Assembly: GCF_007096885.1 (NCBI RefSeq) | Contig: NZ_VJNO01000009.1 | Location: forward strand, 151,368-215,367 | DNA: 64,000 bases | Reading direction: 5' to 3' | From: Streptomyces sp. 130 | GTDB taxonomy: Bacteria; Actinomycetota; Actinomycetes; Streptomycetales; Streptomycetaceae | In this document: piece by piece, positions 41,539 to 50,600 of the stretch | How positions within the stretch are numbered: the first letter of the stretch is position 1 | Layout: the number at the start of each line of letters is the position of its first letter | The notes under the pieces: model-generated | Told to the model about the DNA's origin: nothing | Seen by the model: only the letters and a program-made list of their open reading frames with translations | Database searches by the model: none | Translations under genes and position numbers: made by a program

Positions 41539-42282
41539 GTGACCACCGCTCGCCTGCCCCTGTTCCCGCTGAACGCGGTGCTGTTCCCGGGCCTCGTGCT
41601 GCCCCTCAACGTCTTCGAGGAGCGATATCGCGCCATGATGCGTGAGCTCCTGACCATCGACGAGGACGAACCGCGCCGGTTCGCCGTGGTCGCCATCCGG
41701 GACGGCCGGGAGACCGCCGTCACGGGTCTCGGCATGCCGGAGGCGGTCCGCGGGCCCGTCGAACGCGGTCCGGGCGACGGCTTCGGCGCCGATCCCCTCC
41801 AGTCGCTGCACCGGGTGGGCTGCGTCGCCGACGCCGCGACCATCCGGGAGCGCGCGGACGGCAGCTTCGAGGTCCTGGCCACCGGCACGACCCGGGTGCG
41901 GCTGCTCTCCGTGGACGCGACCGGCCCCTTCCTCACGGCCGAGCTGGAGGAGCTGGAGGAGGACCCGGGCGACGAGGCCGGCCCGCTGGCGGAGGGCGTC
42001 CTGCGGGCCTTCCGCGGCTACCAGAAGCGCCTGGCGGGCGCGAGCGAGCGCTCCCTCACCACGGGCGCGGACCTGCCGGACGACCCGTCGGTCGTCTCGT
42101 ACCTGGTCGCCTCGACGGTGGTCCTGGACATCCCCGCCAAGCAGCGGCTCCTCCAGGCTCCGGACACCGCGACCCGCCTCCGCGAGGAGCTGCGGCTGCT
42201 TCGCTCGGAGACGGCGGTGATCCGGCACCTGCCGTCGCTCCCCGCGGTGGACCTGACCGTCGCCCCGACACACCCCAACTGA
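41539..42282 (+). CDS. LON-substrate-binding-domain protein
   Basis: 247 residues from GTG 41539, five bases after the previous stop. The N-terminal domain of ATP-dependent protease La stands alone here: LPLFPLNAVLFPGLVLPLNV, FEERYRAMMRELL, FAVVAIRDG, then a helical part including DIPAKQRLLQAPDTATRLRE. There is no ATPase or protease domain. Stand-alone LON-N proteins are widespread in actinobacteria, with no firm function; a role in binding unfolded or specific proteins is inferred. Four bases separate it from ybaK. Confidence 0.85.
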   Translation: MTTARLPLFPLNAVLFPGLVLPLNVFEERYRAMMRELLTIDEDEPRRFAVVAIRDGRETAVTGLGMPEAVRGPVERGPGDGFGADPLQSLHRVGCVADAATIRERADGSFEVLATGTTRVRLLSVDATGPFLTAELEELEEDPGDEAGPLAEGVLRAFRGYQKRLAGASERSLTTGADLPDDPSVVSYLVASTVVLDIPAKQRLLQAPDTATRLREELRLLRSETAVIRHLPSLPAVDLTVAPTHPN

Positions 42283-42286
42283 GGAC

Positions 42287-42787
42287 ATGGCCAAGAAGCA
42301 GAAGAAGTCCCCGTCCGGCGGCACCCCCGCCACGGTCGCCCTGACGGCGGCGGGCACGGCGTTCACCGTGCACGCGTACGAGCACGATCCGGCGTCGCCC
42401 TCCTACGGCGAGGAGGCGGCCCAGGCCCTGGGCGTCTCCCCCGACCGCGTCTTCAAGACCCTGGTCGCCGACGTGGACGGCCGCCTGACGGTCGCGGTCG
42501 TCCCGGTCGCCGGCTCCCTGGACCTGAAGGCCCTGGCCGCGGCGGCGGGCGGCAAACGCGCCACGATGGCGGACCCGGCCGCCGCGGAACGCACCACGGG
42601 GTACGTCCGGGGCGGCATCTCCCCCCTGGGCCAGCGCAAACGCCTCCCCACGGTCCTGGACGCGTCGGCCCGCGACCACGCGACGATCTGCGTCTCGGCG
42701 GGCCGCCGGGGCCTGGAGGTCGAGCTGTCCCCGGACGACCTGGCGGCGCTGACGGGCGCGACCTTCGCGGACATCGGCCGAGGCTGA
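42287..42787 (+). CDS. ybaK: Cys-tRNA(Pro)/Cys-tRNA deacylase YbaK/EbsC type
   Basis: 166 residues from ATG 42287, with GAGGAC upstream. It is a YbaK/ProX-fold editing protein that hydrolyses cysteine mischarged onto tRNA-Pro. Features are TVHAYEHDPASPSYGEEAA, DRVFKTLVADVDGRLTVAVV, with the key Lys in VFKTLV, and YVRGGISPLGQRKRLPTVLD, the conserved GGISP-x-G loop. The length matches E. coli YbaK. Probably cotranscribed with the LON-domain gene. Confidence 0.92.
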   Translation: MAKKQKKSPSGGTPATVALTAAGTAFTVHAYEHDPASPSYGEEAAQALGVSPDRVFKTLVADVDGRLTVAVVPVAGSLDLKALAAAAGGKRATMADPAAAERTTGYVRGGISPLGQRKRLPTVLDASARDHATICVSAGRRGLEVELSPDDLAALTGATFADIGRG

Positions 42788-42789
42788 GC

Positions 42790-42806
42790 GGGGGGGCGGA
42801 GCCCCC
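42790..42806 (+). terminator. Hairpin after ybaK
   Basis: gggggc (42792-42797), loop gga, gccccc (42801-42806), starting 5 bases after the ybaK stop. The stem is short but perfect. Confidence 0.5.
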
Positions 42807-42824
42807 GGCCGACCGACACCGCGA

Positions 42825-43185
42825 GGCGCGGGCCCCCCGGCGGACCGGTTCCGTCCTCAAACGCCGGACGGGCTGAACATACCAACGCCCAAGGCGCGGG
42901 CCCCAGGGCAGAGCCCCAAACCCCAGCCCCGCCAACGCCTGAGGCGCGGGCCCCGGGGCCGGACGCCGGATTCAGCCCCGCCGGCGTTTGAGGCGCGGGG
43001 TCCGGGGCGGGGCTCCAAAACCCCCAGCCCCGCCAACGCCCGAGAACCGGTCCCCGGGGCCGGACCCCAAACCCCCGCCCCCGCCGCCGCCGGAGGCGCG
43101 GGCCCCGGGGCCGGCCGCCGGATTCAGCCCCCCCGGCGTTTGAGGCGCGGGGTCCGGGGCGGAGCTCCGGTTTCGGGAAGGGGCG
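42825..43185. repeat. 50-bp tandem array of Streptomyces intergenic repeats
   Basis: The 428-bp gap after ybaK has no gene. The block ggcgcggg recurs at 42825, 42893, 42943, 42992, (43043, diverged to gaaccggt), 43094 and 43144, giving a near-constant 49-51 bp period from 42893 on. Each unit is roughly a core ggcgcgggccccgg followed by a C-rich tail with cagccccgcc and cgttt or caacgcc. The motif cgtcctcaaacgccggacgg (42852-42871) also occurs with small changes at 14249-14268, so this is a dispersed family, locally amplified here. Confidence 0.85.
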
Positions 43186-43215
43186 GGGAGGGGAGAGGCC
43201 CCGCGCAGCGGCCCC

Positions 43216-43953
43216 CTACGACCCGTCGGACGGCGAGGCGGCCCCGGCCGCCCCCGCCCCGGACGACGGCGGCGCCGAAGACGCCCCCGGCCCCCACTCC
43301 CCGTAAGACGCCCACTCCCCCTCGAAATCCCGCGGCCCCCAAGCCGCGGTCAGCCCGAGATGCACCAGCATCGCCGCCAGCCCCCAAGCCAGCAGCACCC
43401 CGTGCGCGTGCATCTCCAACGGCGCGTCGAAGACGACCCCCTTGCCGGCCTCCCGCGCGTGCGCGACCACGTCGGACGTGGGCCCCAGCCGCGTCCCGAG
43501 CTGCCACGCCAGCAGCGAACCGAGCACGCTGCCGACCGCGAGGCCCACCGTCAGCCAGATCCCGCCGCGCCGGTGGAACCAGAAGACGAGCCCCGCCGAG
43601 ACCGCCCCGAACGCCAGCCCGAGCAGGGCGAACGTGCCGTCGGCGCCGATCGCCTCCTCGCCCTCGCTGTCGTTGAGGAAGACCGCGGTGCCGTCGGAGA
43701 CGAGCGGCACCCGGGGCGCCAGCCACAGCCACAGCAGCCCCATCAGCACACCGGCGACGGTCACCGCGGCGGCGACGATCCCCGCCCGCCGCAGATCCGC
43801 CCGCAGCTCGTCCCGGTCCACCCCCGGCGAGGACGCCAGGTGGGAACCGTACGGAACGGCGGGACCCGCGGGCTCACCCCCCGTGGCCGGCTTCCGCCAG
43901 TCGTGGTGGTCGTCGGACGAGGGCCGGTTCGGCGGCGTCAGAGGTGCGGTCAC
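43216..43953 (-). CDS. Conserved membrane protein of unknown function
   Basis: 245 residues from GTG 43953 (MTAPLTPPNRPSSDDHHD). A hydrophilic leader of about 60 residues precedes four hydrophobic segments: AGIVAAAVTVAGVLMGLLWL, FALLGLAFGAVSAGLVFWF, IWLTVGLAVGSVLGSLLAW, and GVLLAWGLAAMLVHLGLTAA. A loop between segments 1 and 2 is acidic (NDSEGEEAIGAD). The C-terminus is Gly/Ser/Ala-rich. Similar to uncharacterised actinobacterial DUF2567-like proteins; no catalytic motif. It follows the ABC permease gene by 34 bases, possibly in the same transcript. Confidence 0.75.
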   Translation of the reverse strand: MTAPLTPPNRPSSDDHHDWRKPATGGEPAGPAVPYGSHLASSPGVDRDELRADLRRAGIVAAAVTVAGVLMGLLWLWLAPRVPLVSDGTAVFLNDSEGEEAIGADGTFALLGLAFGAVSAGLVFWFHRRGGIWLTVGLAVGSVLGSLLAWQLGTRLGPTSDVVAHAREAGKGVVFDAPLEMHAHGVLLAWGLAAMLVHLGLTAAWGPRDFEGEWASYGEWGPGASSAPPSSGAGAAGAASPSDGS

Positions 43954-43987
43954 CGTGCCATCGTGCCAGGCGCCCGCGAGCCGCGCC

Positions 43988-44773
43988 TCACCGGACCGCC
44001 GCCCTGCGGTACGCCCAGGTGGCGACGGCGAGCGACACGACACCGACCACGGCGCAGACCGCGAGGTCGAGCGCGATGACCACCCAGTCGGGACGGGCCC
44101 CGAAGGACCGGGCCAGCGCCTCCACCCCGTAGGTGGACGGCAGCAGATCGCGCGCCCAGCCCACCGGCTCCGGCAGCCGGTCGGCCGGCAGGACGCCCAG
44201 CAGCAGCGCGGCGGACATGCCCAGCTGTCCGAGCAGCGTGGCGAGCTCCTGACGCGGCGCGAGGAGCCCCAGCGCGGCGCCGAGCCCGGACAGCGCGGCC
44301 CCGGACAGCGGCACGACGGCCACCAGCACCCACAGATGCGCCATCGGCAGCCCGAACAGCACGCTGCCGGTCACCGCCGTGACGACGGTCCCGGGCACGG
44401 TGAAGGAGGCGTACGCCCCCGCCGCGCCGAGCACGACGGCCGCGGGCGGCACGGGCAGGGTGGCGTAGTGGTCGAGGCCGCCGCCCGCCCGGAGCTGCCC
44501 GAAGTACTGGGCGAGGAGGTTCAGCGCGACGAAGGCGACGACCAGGACGCTGGACCCGGCGACGACGGCCCGCGCCTCGGAGCCGCCGTCCACCACCCCG
44601 CGCATCAGGATCATGATCCCGACCGACTGGAAGGTCGCCACGAAGAGCAGTGGGATGCGGGCCACCCGGGCCCGGGAGAGCTGGGCGCGGTAGACGGCCG
44701 CGAGGGAGGGGAACAGCCGGGCCCGGGGGGCGAGCGTCGCGGCCGCCCCGGCCACCGCGCCGAATCCGCTCAT
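43988..44773 (-). CDS. ABC-2 type transporter permease
   Basis: 261 residues from ATG 44773, in a 4-base overlap with the ATPase gene. Six hydrophobic segments are visible, including LLFVATFQSVGIMILMRGVV and AVVAGSSVLVVAFVALNLLA, with the ABC-2 pattern of a DLLPSTYGVEALARSF region before the last segment. It forms an exporter with the preceding ATP-binding subunit; the substrate is not predictable. Confidence 0.9.
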   Translation of the reverse strand: MSGFGAVAGAAATLAPRARLFPSLAAVYRAQLSRARVARIPLLFVATFQSVGIMILMRGVVDGGSEARAVVAGSSVLVVAFVALNLLAQYFGQLRAGGGLDHYATLPVPPAAVVLGAAGAYASFTVPGTVVTAVTGSVLFGLPMAHLWVLVAVVPLSGAALSGLGAALGLLAPRQELATLLGQLGMSAALLLGVLPADRLPEPVGWARDLLPSTYGVEALARSFGARPDWVVIALDLAVCAVVGVVSLAVATWAYRRAAVR

Positions 44774-45786
44774 GCCTTCACCAGTCCCTTGGTCGCGCCG
44801 CCGCCGAGCGCGAGGTAGACGTCCTCCAGGCTCGGCATCGCCAGGCTGAAGTCGTCGAGCGCCGCGAAGGCCGCGCCGCCGGTCACCGCGGCGACCGCCG
44901 CCCGCGCCTCGTCGGGCGCGAGCCGCAGCGCCCAGCGCCGCCCGGACTCCTGCGCGGACGCGCGCAGGGCCGCGACCTCGGGGAGCTCCAGGGGGGCGCG
45001 GTCGCGCCACACCAGCTCGACCCGGACCTCCCCGGCGACGCGCTCCTTGAGCCCGGCGGGGGTGTCGCAGGCGATGACCTTGCCGCGTTCGATGACGGCG
45101 ACCCGGTCGAGGACGGTCTCGGCCTCGATGACGTTGTGGGTGACGAGCAGGACCGTCGCCCCGCGCTCCGCGCGCCGCCGGTCGACGGCTGCCCAGACGG
45201 CCCGCCGGGCCACCGGGTCCATGCCGGTCGTCGGCTCGTCCAGGACGAGCACGGGGCGCTCCCCGACGAGTGCGGCGGCGAAGCAGGCGAGGCGCCGCTG
45301 GCCACCGGACAGCTTCTTCAGCGGCCGGTCCGCGAGGCCGGTGAGACCGAGTTCGTCCAGGACCGCGTCGCGCTCGGCCCGGGCCTCGCGCACCGGGAGC
45401 CCGCGCAGCCGCCCGGTGGTCTCGGCGGCGAGGGCGACGGTCAGCTCGTCCAGCGCGGTGGACTCCTGCCCGAGGTAGCCGATCAGCCGGGAGGCCCGCT
45501 CGGGGTGGCGCACGAGGTCGTGGCCGAGGATGTCGACGCTGCCGGAGTCGGGCCGCATGAGCCCGGTGAGCTGGCGTACGAGGGTGGACTTGCCGGCTCC
45601 GTTGGGCCCGAGCAGTCCGAAGATCTCACCGCGTCGGACGTCGAGGCTGATGCCGTCGGTGGCGCGTACTTCCGGGGTGGCGGGTGCGCCTCGGCGGCCC
45701 CTGGCCGGGGGGTAGGTCTTCACCAGATCGCGCACCGCGCACACGGTGCCGCTCGCCGTCGGCGCCTGTGCTGTCCCCGTACTCAC
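44770..45786 (-). CDS. ABC transporter ATP-binding protein (DrrA/CcmA type)
   Basis: 338 residues from GTG 45786. Walker A GLLGPNGAGKSTLVRQ (about residues 57-72), Q-loop YLGQES, signature LSGGQRRLACFAAALVG, Walker B PVLVLDEPTTGMDP and H-loop VTHNVIEAE are all intact. The C-terminal 100 residues form the extra domain typical of ABC-2 exporters (DrrA-like), ending SLEDVYLALGG. Pairs with the coupled permease. Confidence 0.93.
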   Translation of the reverse strand: MSTGTAQAPTASGTVCAVRDLVKTYPPARGRRGAPATPEVRATDGISLDVRRGEIFGLLGPNGAGKSTLVRQLTGLMRPDSGSVDILGHDLVRHPERASRLIGYLGQESTALDELTVALAAETTGRLRGLPVREARAERDAVLDELGLTGLADRPLKKLSGGQRRLACFAAALVGERPVLVLDEPTTGMDPVARRAVWAAVDRRRAERGATVLLVTHNVIEAETVLDRVAVIERGKVIACDTPAGLKERVAGEVRVELVWRDRAPLELPEVAALRASAQESGRRWALRLAPDEARAAVAAVTGGAAFAALDDFSLAMPSLEDVYLALGGGATKGLVKA

Positions 45787-45896
45787 GAGGTACGAGGGTA
45801 CGGGGTGCGAGGACCGGCATTACGCCCGGGGCCGCACCGATCGGACACCGCCGCCCCGGGAGCGGCCGGACCGGCCAGCCGTCGGGCGAGGCGGAA

Positions 45897-47213
45897 TCAG
45901 TCTCCGGAGGGCCCGGCCCTCCCGGCCTTCTCCGCGGCCCGCTCGGCCGCCGGGGCGTGGTCGGCGGCGGCCCGTACGTCGATCTCGCGCCAGAAGCCCG
46001 CCCGGATCGCGTACCGGTCGTGCTCGTCGATCTGGTCGTCCTTGTGGGCGAGGAGGCCGAAGCGGGCCGCGTACCGCAGGAGTTCGCCGTCGATGCGGTG
46101 CGGGATGCGCGGGTAGAGGGCGGAGAGCTTCGGCAGGTGGCCGGTCTCCGGGAGCCGTTCCAGCCAGCGCCGGGCGAAGACCTGCCCCACCTCGAAGGGG
46201 TCGCCGCCGACCGTGGTGATGTCCTCCTCGCGGTCGGCCCACCGCTGTTCGGCGCTGGTCAGCTGGGCGAGCGTCGGCAGGGACGCGGTCTCCGCCGGTT
46301 CGCCCAGCGGGCCCCCGCGCTCCACCCAGCCCCGGTCGGAGGACCAGCGCAGGGTCGCCGCGGGCTGCGGGGCCGGCTGCGGGGCGGGCGGTACGACGGG
46401 CCCGCGCAGGGTGCCGGCGAGGTCCTTCGGGGTGGGCACGCCCTTGGTGCCGTGCCCGTGCCCGTGCGCGGGCTGGGCGGGGCTCTCACCGGGCCGGGGG
46501 GCCGCCTCCTCGTCGTCGCGGACCGACTCGGTCTCGGCGGCGGCCCGGGACGCGCGCTCGGCGGAGGCGGCGAGGGCCGATTCGGGCAGCGGGGCGGAGA
46601 GGATCGCGGCGATCTCGGGGCGCGGGGCGGGCGGCGGGGCGCACGGGCCGCCGGTCTCCTTGGCCCGGACGGCCTGGGTGATCCAGGCGCGGTCCAGGAC
46701 GCGGCGCTCGTCGGCCTCGGCGACCAGGTCCTCGGACTGGTTGTAGTCGCCGTCGGCGGCCTGGACGGCCCAGAGGTGGACGGCGACGCCGTGCTCCTTG
46801 GCGGACATCAGGCCGGGGAGCAGGTCACCGTCGCCGGTGACCAGGACCACGTCCGAGCAGGCGCGGTTGCGGGCGAGCTCGGTGAGCTCGGCGTGCATCG
46901 CCGCGTCGACGCCCTTCTGCGCCCAGCGCCCGTCGCTGCGGGTGAGGGCGCCCAGCCGGACGGTGACCCGGGGCATCACGCGCAGCCTGCGGTGCTCGGG
47001 CTGCGGGACGCGGTCGGGGGCGCCGTCGAACCAGTAGATCCGCAGCAGCGGCTGTGCGGTGTCGGCCTCGGCGCGTTCGCGCAGCTGCTGGATGAGGGCC
47101 GCGTGGTCGACGGTGATGCGGGACCGGGCGGGCTCTCCTGCCAGCAGACTCGCGGCTGCGCCCAGCAGATAGCCGGCGTCCACCAGGACGACGCAACGGT
47201 CCACGCGTTCCAC
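45897..47213 (-). CDS. NYN-domain (PIN-like) protein with C-terminal extension
   Basis: 438 residues from GTG 47213; a GTG three codons later (47204) has better spacing from GAGG. The N-terminal NYN nuclease-like domain has conserved acidic residues in VVLVDAGYLLGAAASLL, QKGVDAAMHAELTELA and DVVLVTGDGDLLPGL, the four-Asp pattern of PIN/NYN RNases. Residues about 200-290 are low-complexity Ala/Pro/Glu with HGHGHGTKG. The last 130 residues are a helical domain (GQVFARRWLERLPETGHLPK) shared with some NYN proteins. It is probably an RNA-processing nuclease; targets are unknown. Confidence 0.85.
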   Translation of the reverse strand: MERVDRCVVLVDAGYLLGAAASLLAGEPARSRITVDHAALIQQLRERAEADTAQPLLRIYWFDGAPDRVPQPEHRRLRVMPRVTVRLGALTRSDGRWAQKGVDAAMHAELTELARNRACSDVVLVTGDGDLLPGLMSAKEHGVAVHLWAVQAADGDYNQSEDLVAEADERRVLDRAWITQAVRAKETGGPCAPPPAPRPEIAAILSAPLPESALAASAERASRAAAETESVRDDEEAAPRPGESPAQPAHGHGHGTKGVPTPKDLAGTLRGPVVPPAPQPAPQPAATLRWSSDRGWVERGGPLGEPAETASLPTLAQLTSAEQRWADREEDITTVGGDPFEVGQVFARRWLERLPETGHLPKLSALYPRIPHRIDGELLRYAARFGLLAHKDDQIDEHDRYAIRAGFWREIDVRAAADHAPAAERAAEKAGRAGPSGD

Positions 47214-47435
47214 CCTCTTCCAGGCATTCGGGATCGGGTTTTCTCAGGGTTCCTTCGAGTCTGCCCGACCACGCCGGGGTTAACGGCCGGAACTCGATCA
47301 TCGGCGTGGCGGATCACGAAAAGCGCGCATCATACCCTGTCGCTACGCACGGTAATGATCCGACATGCGATGTTTATCCGATTATGTGAATCTGACGGTG
47401 GTCCTGGCCCCGAGAGTCCTTATAGGAGGAACACC

Positions 47436-47615
47436 ATGGCCAAGAACAAGAACCGCAAGCAGGGCAGCCAGAACGACCGCGCTTCGCAGGCGGAGCGCGC
47501 CTCCGAGCAGGCGCGCTCGACGGCCGCCGAGGCGCAGAGCTCGATGCAGTCCCAGGCCCAGGGCAGCCCTGCCGATGTCGCGCGCAAGCATCAGCGGCGC
47601 TTCGGCCACAACTGA
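47436..47615 (+). CDS. Small hydrophilic conserved protein
   Basis: 59 residues from ATG 47436 with a near-consensus AGGAGGA six bases upstream, the strongest ribosome site in the window. MAKNKNRKQGSQNDRASQAE begins a Gln/Ser/Ala/Lys-rich, probably disordered peptide ending RKHQRRFGHN. No domain is visible. The efficient translation signal and its own strong terminator suggest an abundant small protein. Similar small proteins occur across Streptomyces; function unknown. Confidence 0.8.
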   Translation: MAKNKNRKQGSQNDRASQAERASEQARSTAAEAQSSMQSQAQGSPADVARKHQRRFGHN

Positions 47616-47641
47616 CCGGACTCCCGGCAGGCCCGGCACAG

Positions 47642-47681
47642 CGAGAGGGGCGGCCCCGCACCGGCGGGGCCGCCCCTCTCG
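47642..47681. terminator. Strong bidirectional terminator between the small gene and dnaE
   Basis: An 18-base left arm (47642-47659, beginning cgagaggggcgg) pairs perfectly with the right arm (47664-47681, ending gcccctctcg) around loop accg. It lies between convergent genes, 26 bases after the small gene stop and 15 bases after the dnaE stop, so it can serve both. Confidence 0.92.
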
Positions 47682-47696
47682 TACGCGTACGAAACC

Positions 47697-50600
47697 TCAG
47701 CCCGCCAGGCAGGACGGCCCGAGCAGCACTTTCAGGTCACCGAAGAGTGCCGGGTCCGGCTTCACCCGGTGCCGGTCGAGCCGGAGCACCGTGGTCTTGC
47801 GGGGGCCCTGGAGCCGGATGCGCACCTCGGTGTCGCCGCGGTGGCTGTTCAGCACCTCGCCGAGCCGGCTGACCATGGGCGGGGTCACCCGGACCGTGGG
47901 GATGGTCAGGACGACGGGCGCGTTGGTCCCCGCGTTGGAGATGTCGGGGACCTGCATCTCCATGGCGACCAGGCGCGGCACGTCCTCGCGCTTGTCGAGG
48001 CGCCCCTTGACGAAGACGACGGTGTCCTCGACGAGCTGGGTGGAGACCAGCTGGTAGGTGGCGGGGAAGAACATGCACTCGATGGAGCCGGCCAGGTCCT
48101 CCACGGTGGCGATGGCCCAGGCGTTGCCCTGCTTGGTCATCTTGCGCTGGAGGCCGGAGATGATGCCGCCCACGGTGACGATCGCGCCGTCGGCGTGCTC
48201 GCCGCCGGTGAGCTGCGAGATCGCCGCGTCCGACTTGTCGGACAGGACGTGCTCCAGACCGAACAGCGGGTGGTCGGAGACGTAGAGCCCGAGCATCTCG
48301 CGCTCCTGGGCCAGCAGATAGGACTTCTCCCACTCGACGTCGGAGAACTCCACGTCGAGGCCGAAGCCCGGCTCGTCGCTGTCCTCCTCGCCGCCGCCGA
48401 AGAGGTCGAACTGCCCCTCGGCCTCCTTGCGCTTGACCTGCACCACGTTGTCGATCATGGACTCGTGGTGGGCGACGAGCCCCTTGCGGGTGTGGCCCAT
48501 CTCGTCGAAGGCGCCGGCCTTGATGAGGGATTCCACGGTCCGCTTGTTGCAGACGACGGCCTCGACCTTGTCCAGGAAGTCGGGGAACGAGCTGTACTTC
48601 CCCTTCGCCTTGCGGCACCGGATGATCGAGTCCACGACGTTCTGGCCGACGTTGCGGACGGCCGTGAGCCCGAAGAGGATCACGTCGTCGCCCTGCGCGG
48701 CGAAGTTGGACTCCGACTCGTTGACGTTCGGCGGGAGCACCTTGATGCCCATGCGCCGGCACTCGTTGAGGTAGACGGCGGACTTGTCCTTGTCGTCCTT
48801 GACCGAGGTCAGCAGGGCGGCCATGTACTCGGCGGGGTAGTTCGCCTTGAGGTACGCGGTCCAGTAGGTGACCAGGCCGTACGCGGAGGAGTGCGCCTTG
48901 TTGAACGCGTACCCGGCGAACGGGACCAGGACGTCCCAGAGCGCCTTGATCGCCGCGTCCGAGAAGCCCTTCTTCTTGGCACCGGCCTCGAAGAGGACGA
49001 AGTTCTTCGCCAGCTCCTCGGGCTTCTTCTTGCCCATCACGCGGCGCAGGATGTCGGCCTCGCCGAGCGAGTAGCCGGCGACGATCTGGGCGGCCTTCTG
49101 CACCTGCTCCTGGTACACGATCAGGCCGTAGGTGAGGCCCAGGACCTCCTTGAGAGGTTCCTCCAGCTCAGGGTGGATCGGGGTGATCTCCTGGCGGCCG
49201 TTCTTGCGCTCGGCGTAGTTCGTGTGCGAGTTCATGCCCATCGGGCCCGGCCGGTAGAGGGCCGAGACGGCGGAGATGTCCTCGAAGTTGTCGGGCTGCA
49301 TCTGGCGCAGCAGCGAGCGCATCGGCCCGCCGTCGAACTGGAACACGCCGAGCGTGTCACCGCGGCACAGCAGCTCGTACGTCTTGGGGTCGTCCAGCGG
49401 GAGCGCGAGCATCTCCAGGTCGACGCCCTTGTTGGACTTCACCATCTTGATGGCGTCGTCCATGATCGTCAGGTTGCGCAGCCCGAGGAAGTCCATCTTC
49501 AGCAGGCCGAGCGATTCGCACTGCGGGTAGTCCCACTGCGTGATGGTGACGCCGTCGGTGTGCCGCACCCAGACCGGGGCGTGGTCCACGATCGGCTCGC
49601 TGGACATGATCACGCCGGCGGCGTGCACGCCCATCTGCCGGACCAGGCCCTCGACGCCCTTGGCGGTGTCGATGACCTTCTTGACGTCCGGCTCGTTCTC
49701 GTACATCGCCCGGATCTCGCCCGCCTCGCTGTAGCGCGGGTGGCTGGGGTCGGTGATGCCGTTGAGGTCGATGCCCTTGCCGAGCACGTCGGCGGGCATG
49801 GCCTTGGTGAGGCGGTCGCCCATCGCGTACGGGTAGCCGAGGACCCGGGCGGAGTCCTTGATCGCGTTCTTGGCCTTGATCTTGCCGTAGGTGCCGATCA
49901 TGGCGACCTTGTCGGCGCCGTACTTCTCCGTCACGTAGCGGATGACCTCGACGCGCCTGCGCTCGTCGAAGTCGATGTCGACGTCGGGCATGGAGACGCG
50001 CTCGGGGTTGAGGAACCGCTCGAAGATCAGTCCGTGCTCGATCGGGTCGAGGTCGGTGATGCCCAGCGCGTACGAGACGATCGACCCGGCCGCGGAGCCT
50101 CGGCCGGGGCCCACCGCGATGCCGTTGTTCTTGGCCCACATGATGAAGTCGGCGACGACCAGGAAGTACCCCGGGAACCCCATCTGGATGATGATGTCCA
50201 TCTCGTACTCGACCTGCTTCTGCCGGTCCTCGGGGACGCCGTTCGGGAAACGGCGGTTCATCCCGACGCGGACCTCCTCCTGGAACCAGGTGATCTCCGT
50301 GTAGCCCTCGGGGATGTCGAACTTCGGCATCAGGTCGCGCTTCTCGAACATCCCGGAGGTGTCGATCTGCTCGGCGACCAGGAGGGTGTTGCGGCACCCC
50401 TCCTGCCAGGCGTCGGAGGAGTCGACGCCGTACATCTCGTCCGTGGTCTTGAGGTAGTAGCCGGTGCCGTCGAAGCGGAAGCGGTCCGGGTCGGAGAGGT
50501 TCTTGCCGGTCTGGATGCAGAGCAGGGCGTCGTGCGCGGTCGCCTCGGAGGCGTACGTGTAGTGCGAGTCGTTCGTCACGAGCGGCGGGATGGAGAGCTT

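Noticed and set aside
42825..43185. Possible CRISPR array because of regular 50-bp spacing
   Set aside because: Whole units are similar, not short identical repeats with unique spacers; the units are diverged and no cas gene is near.
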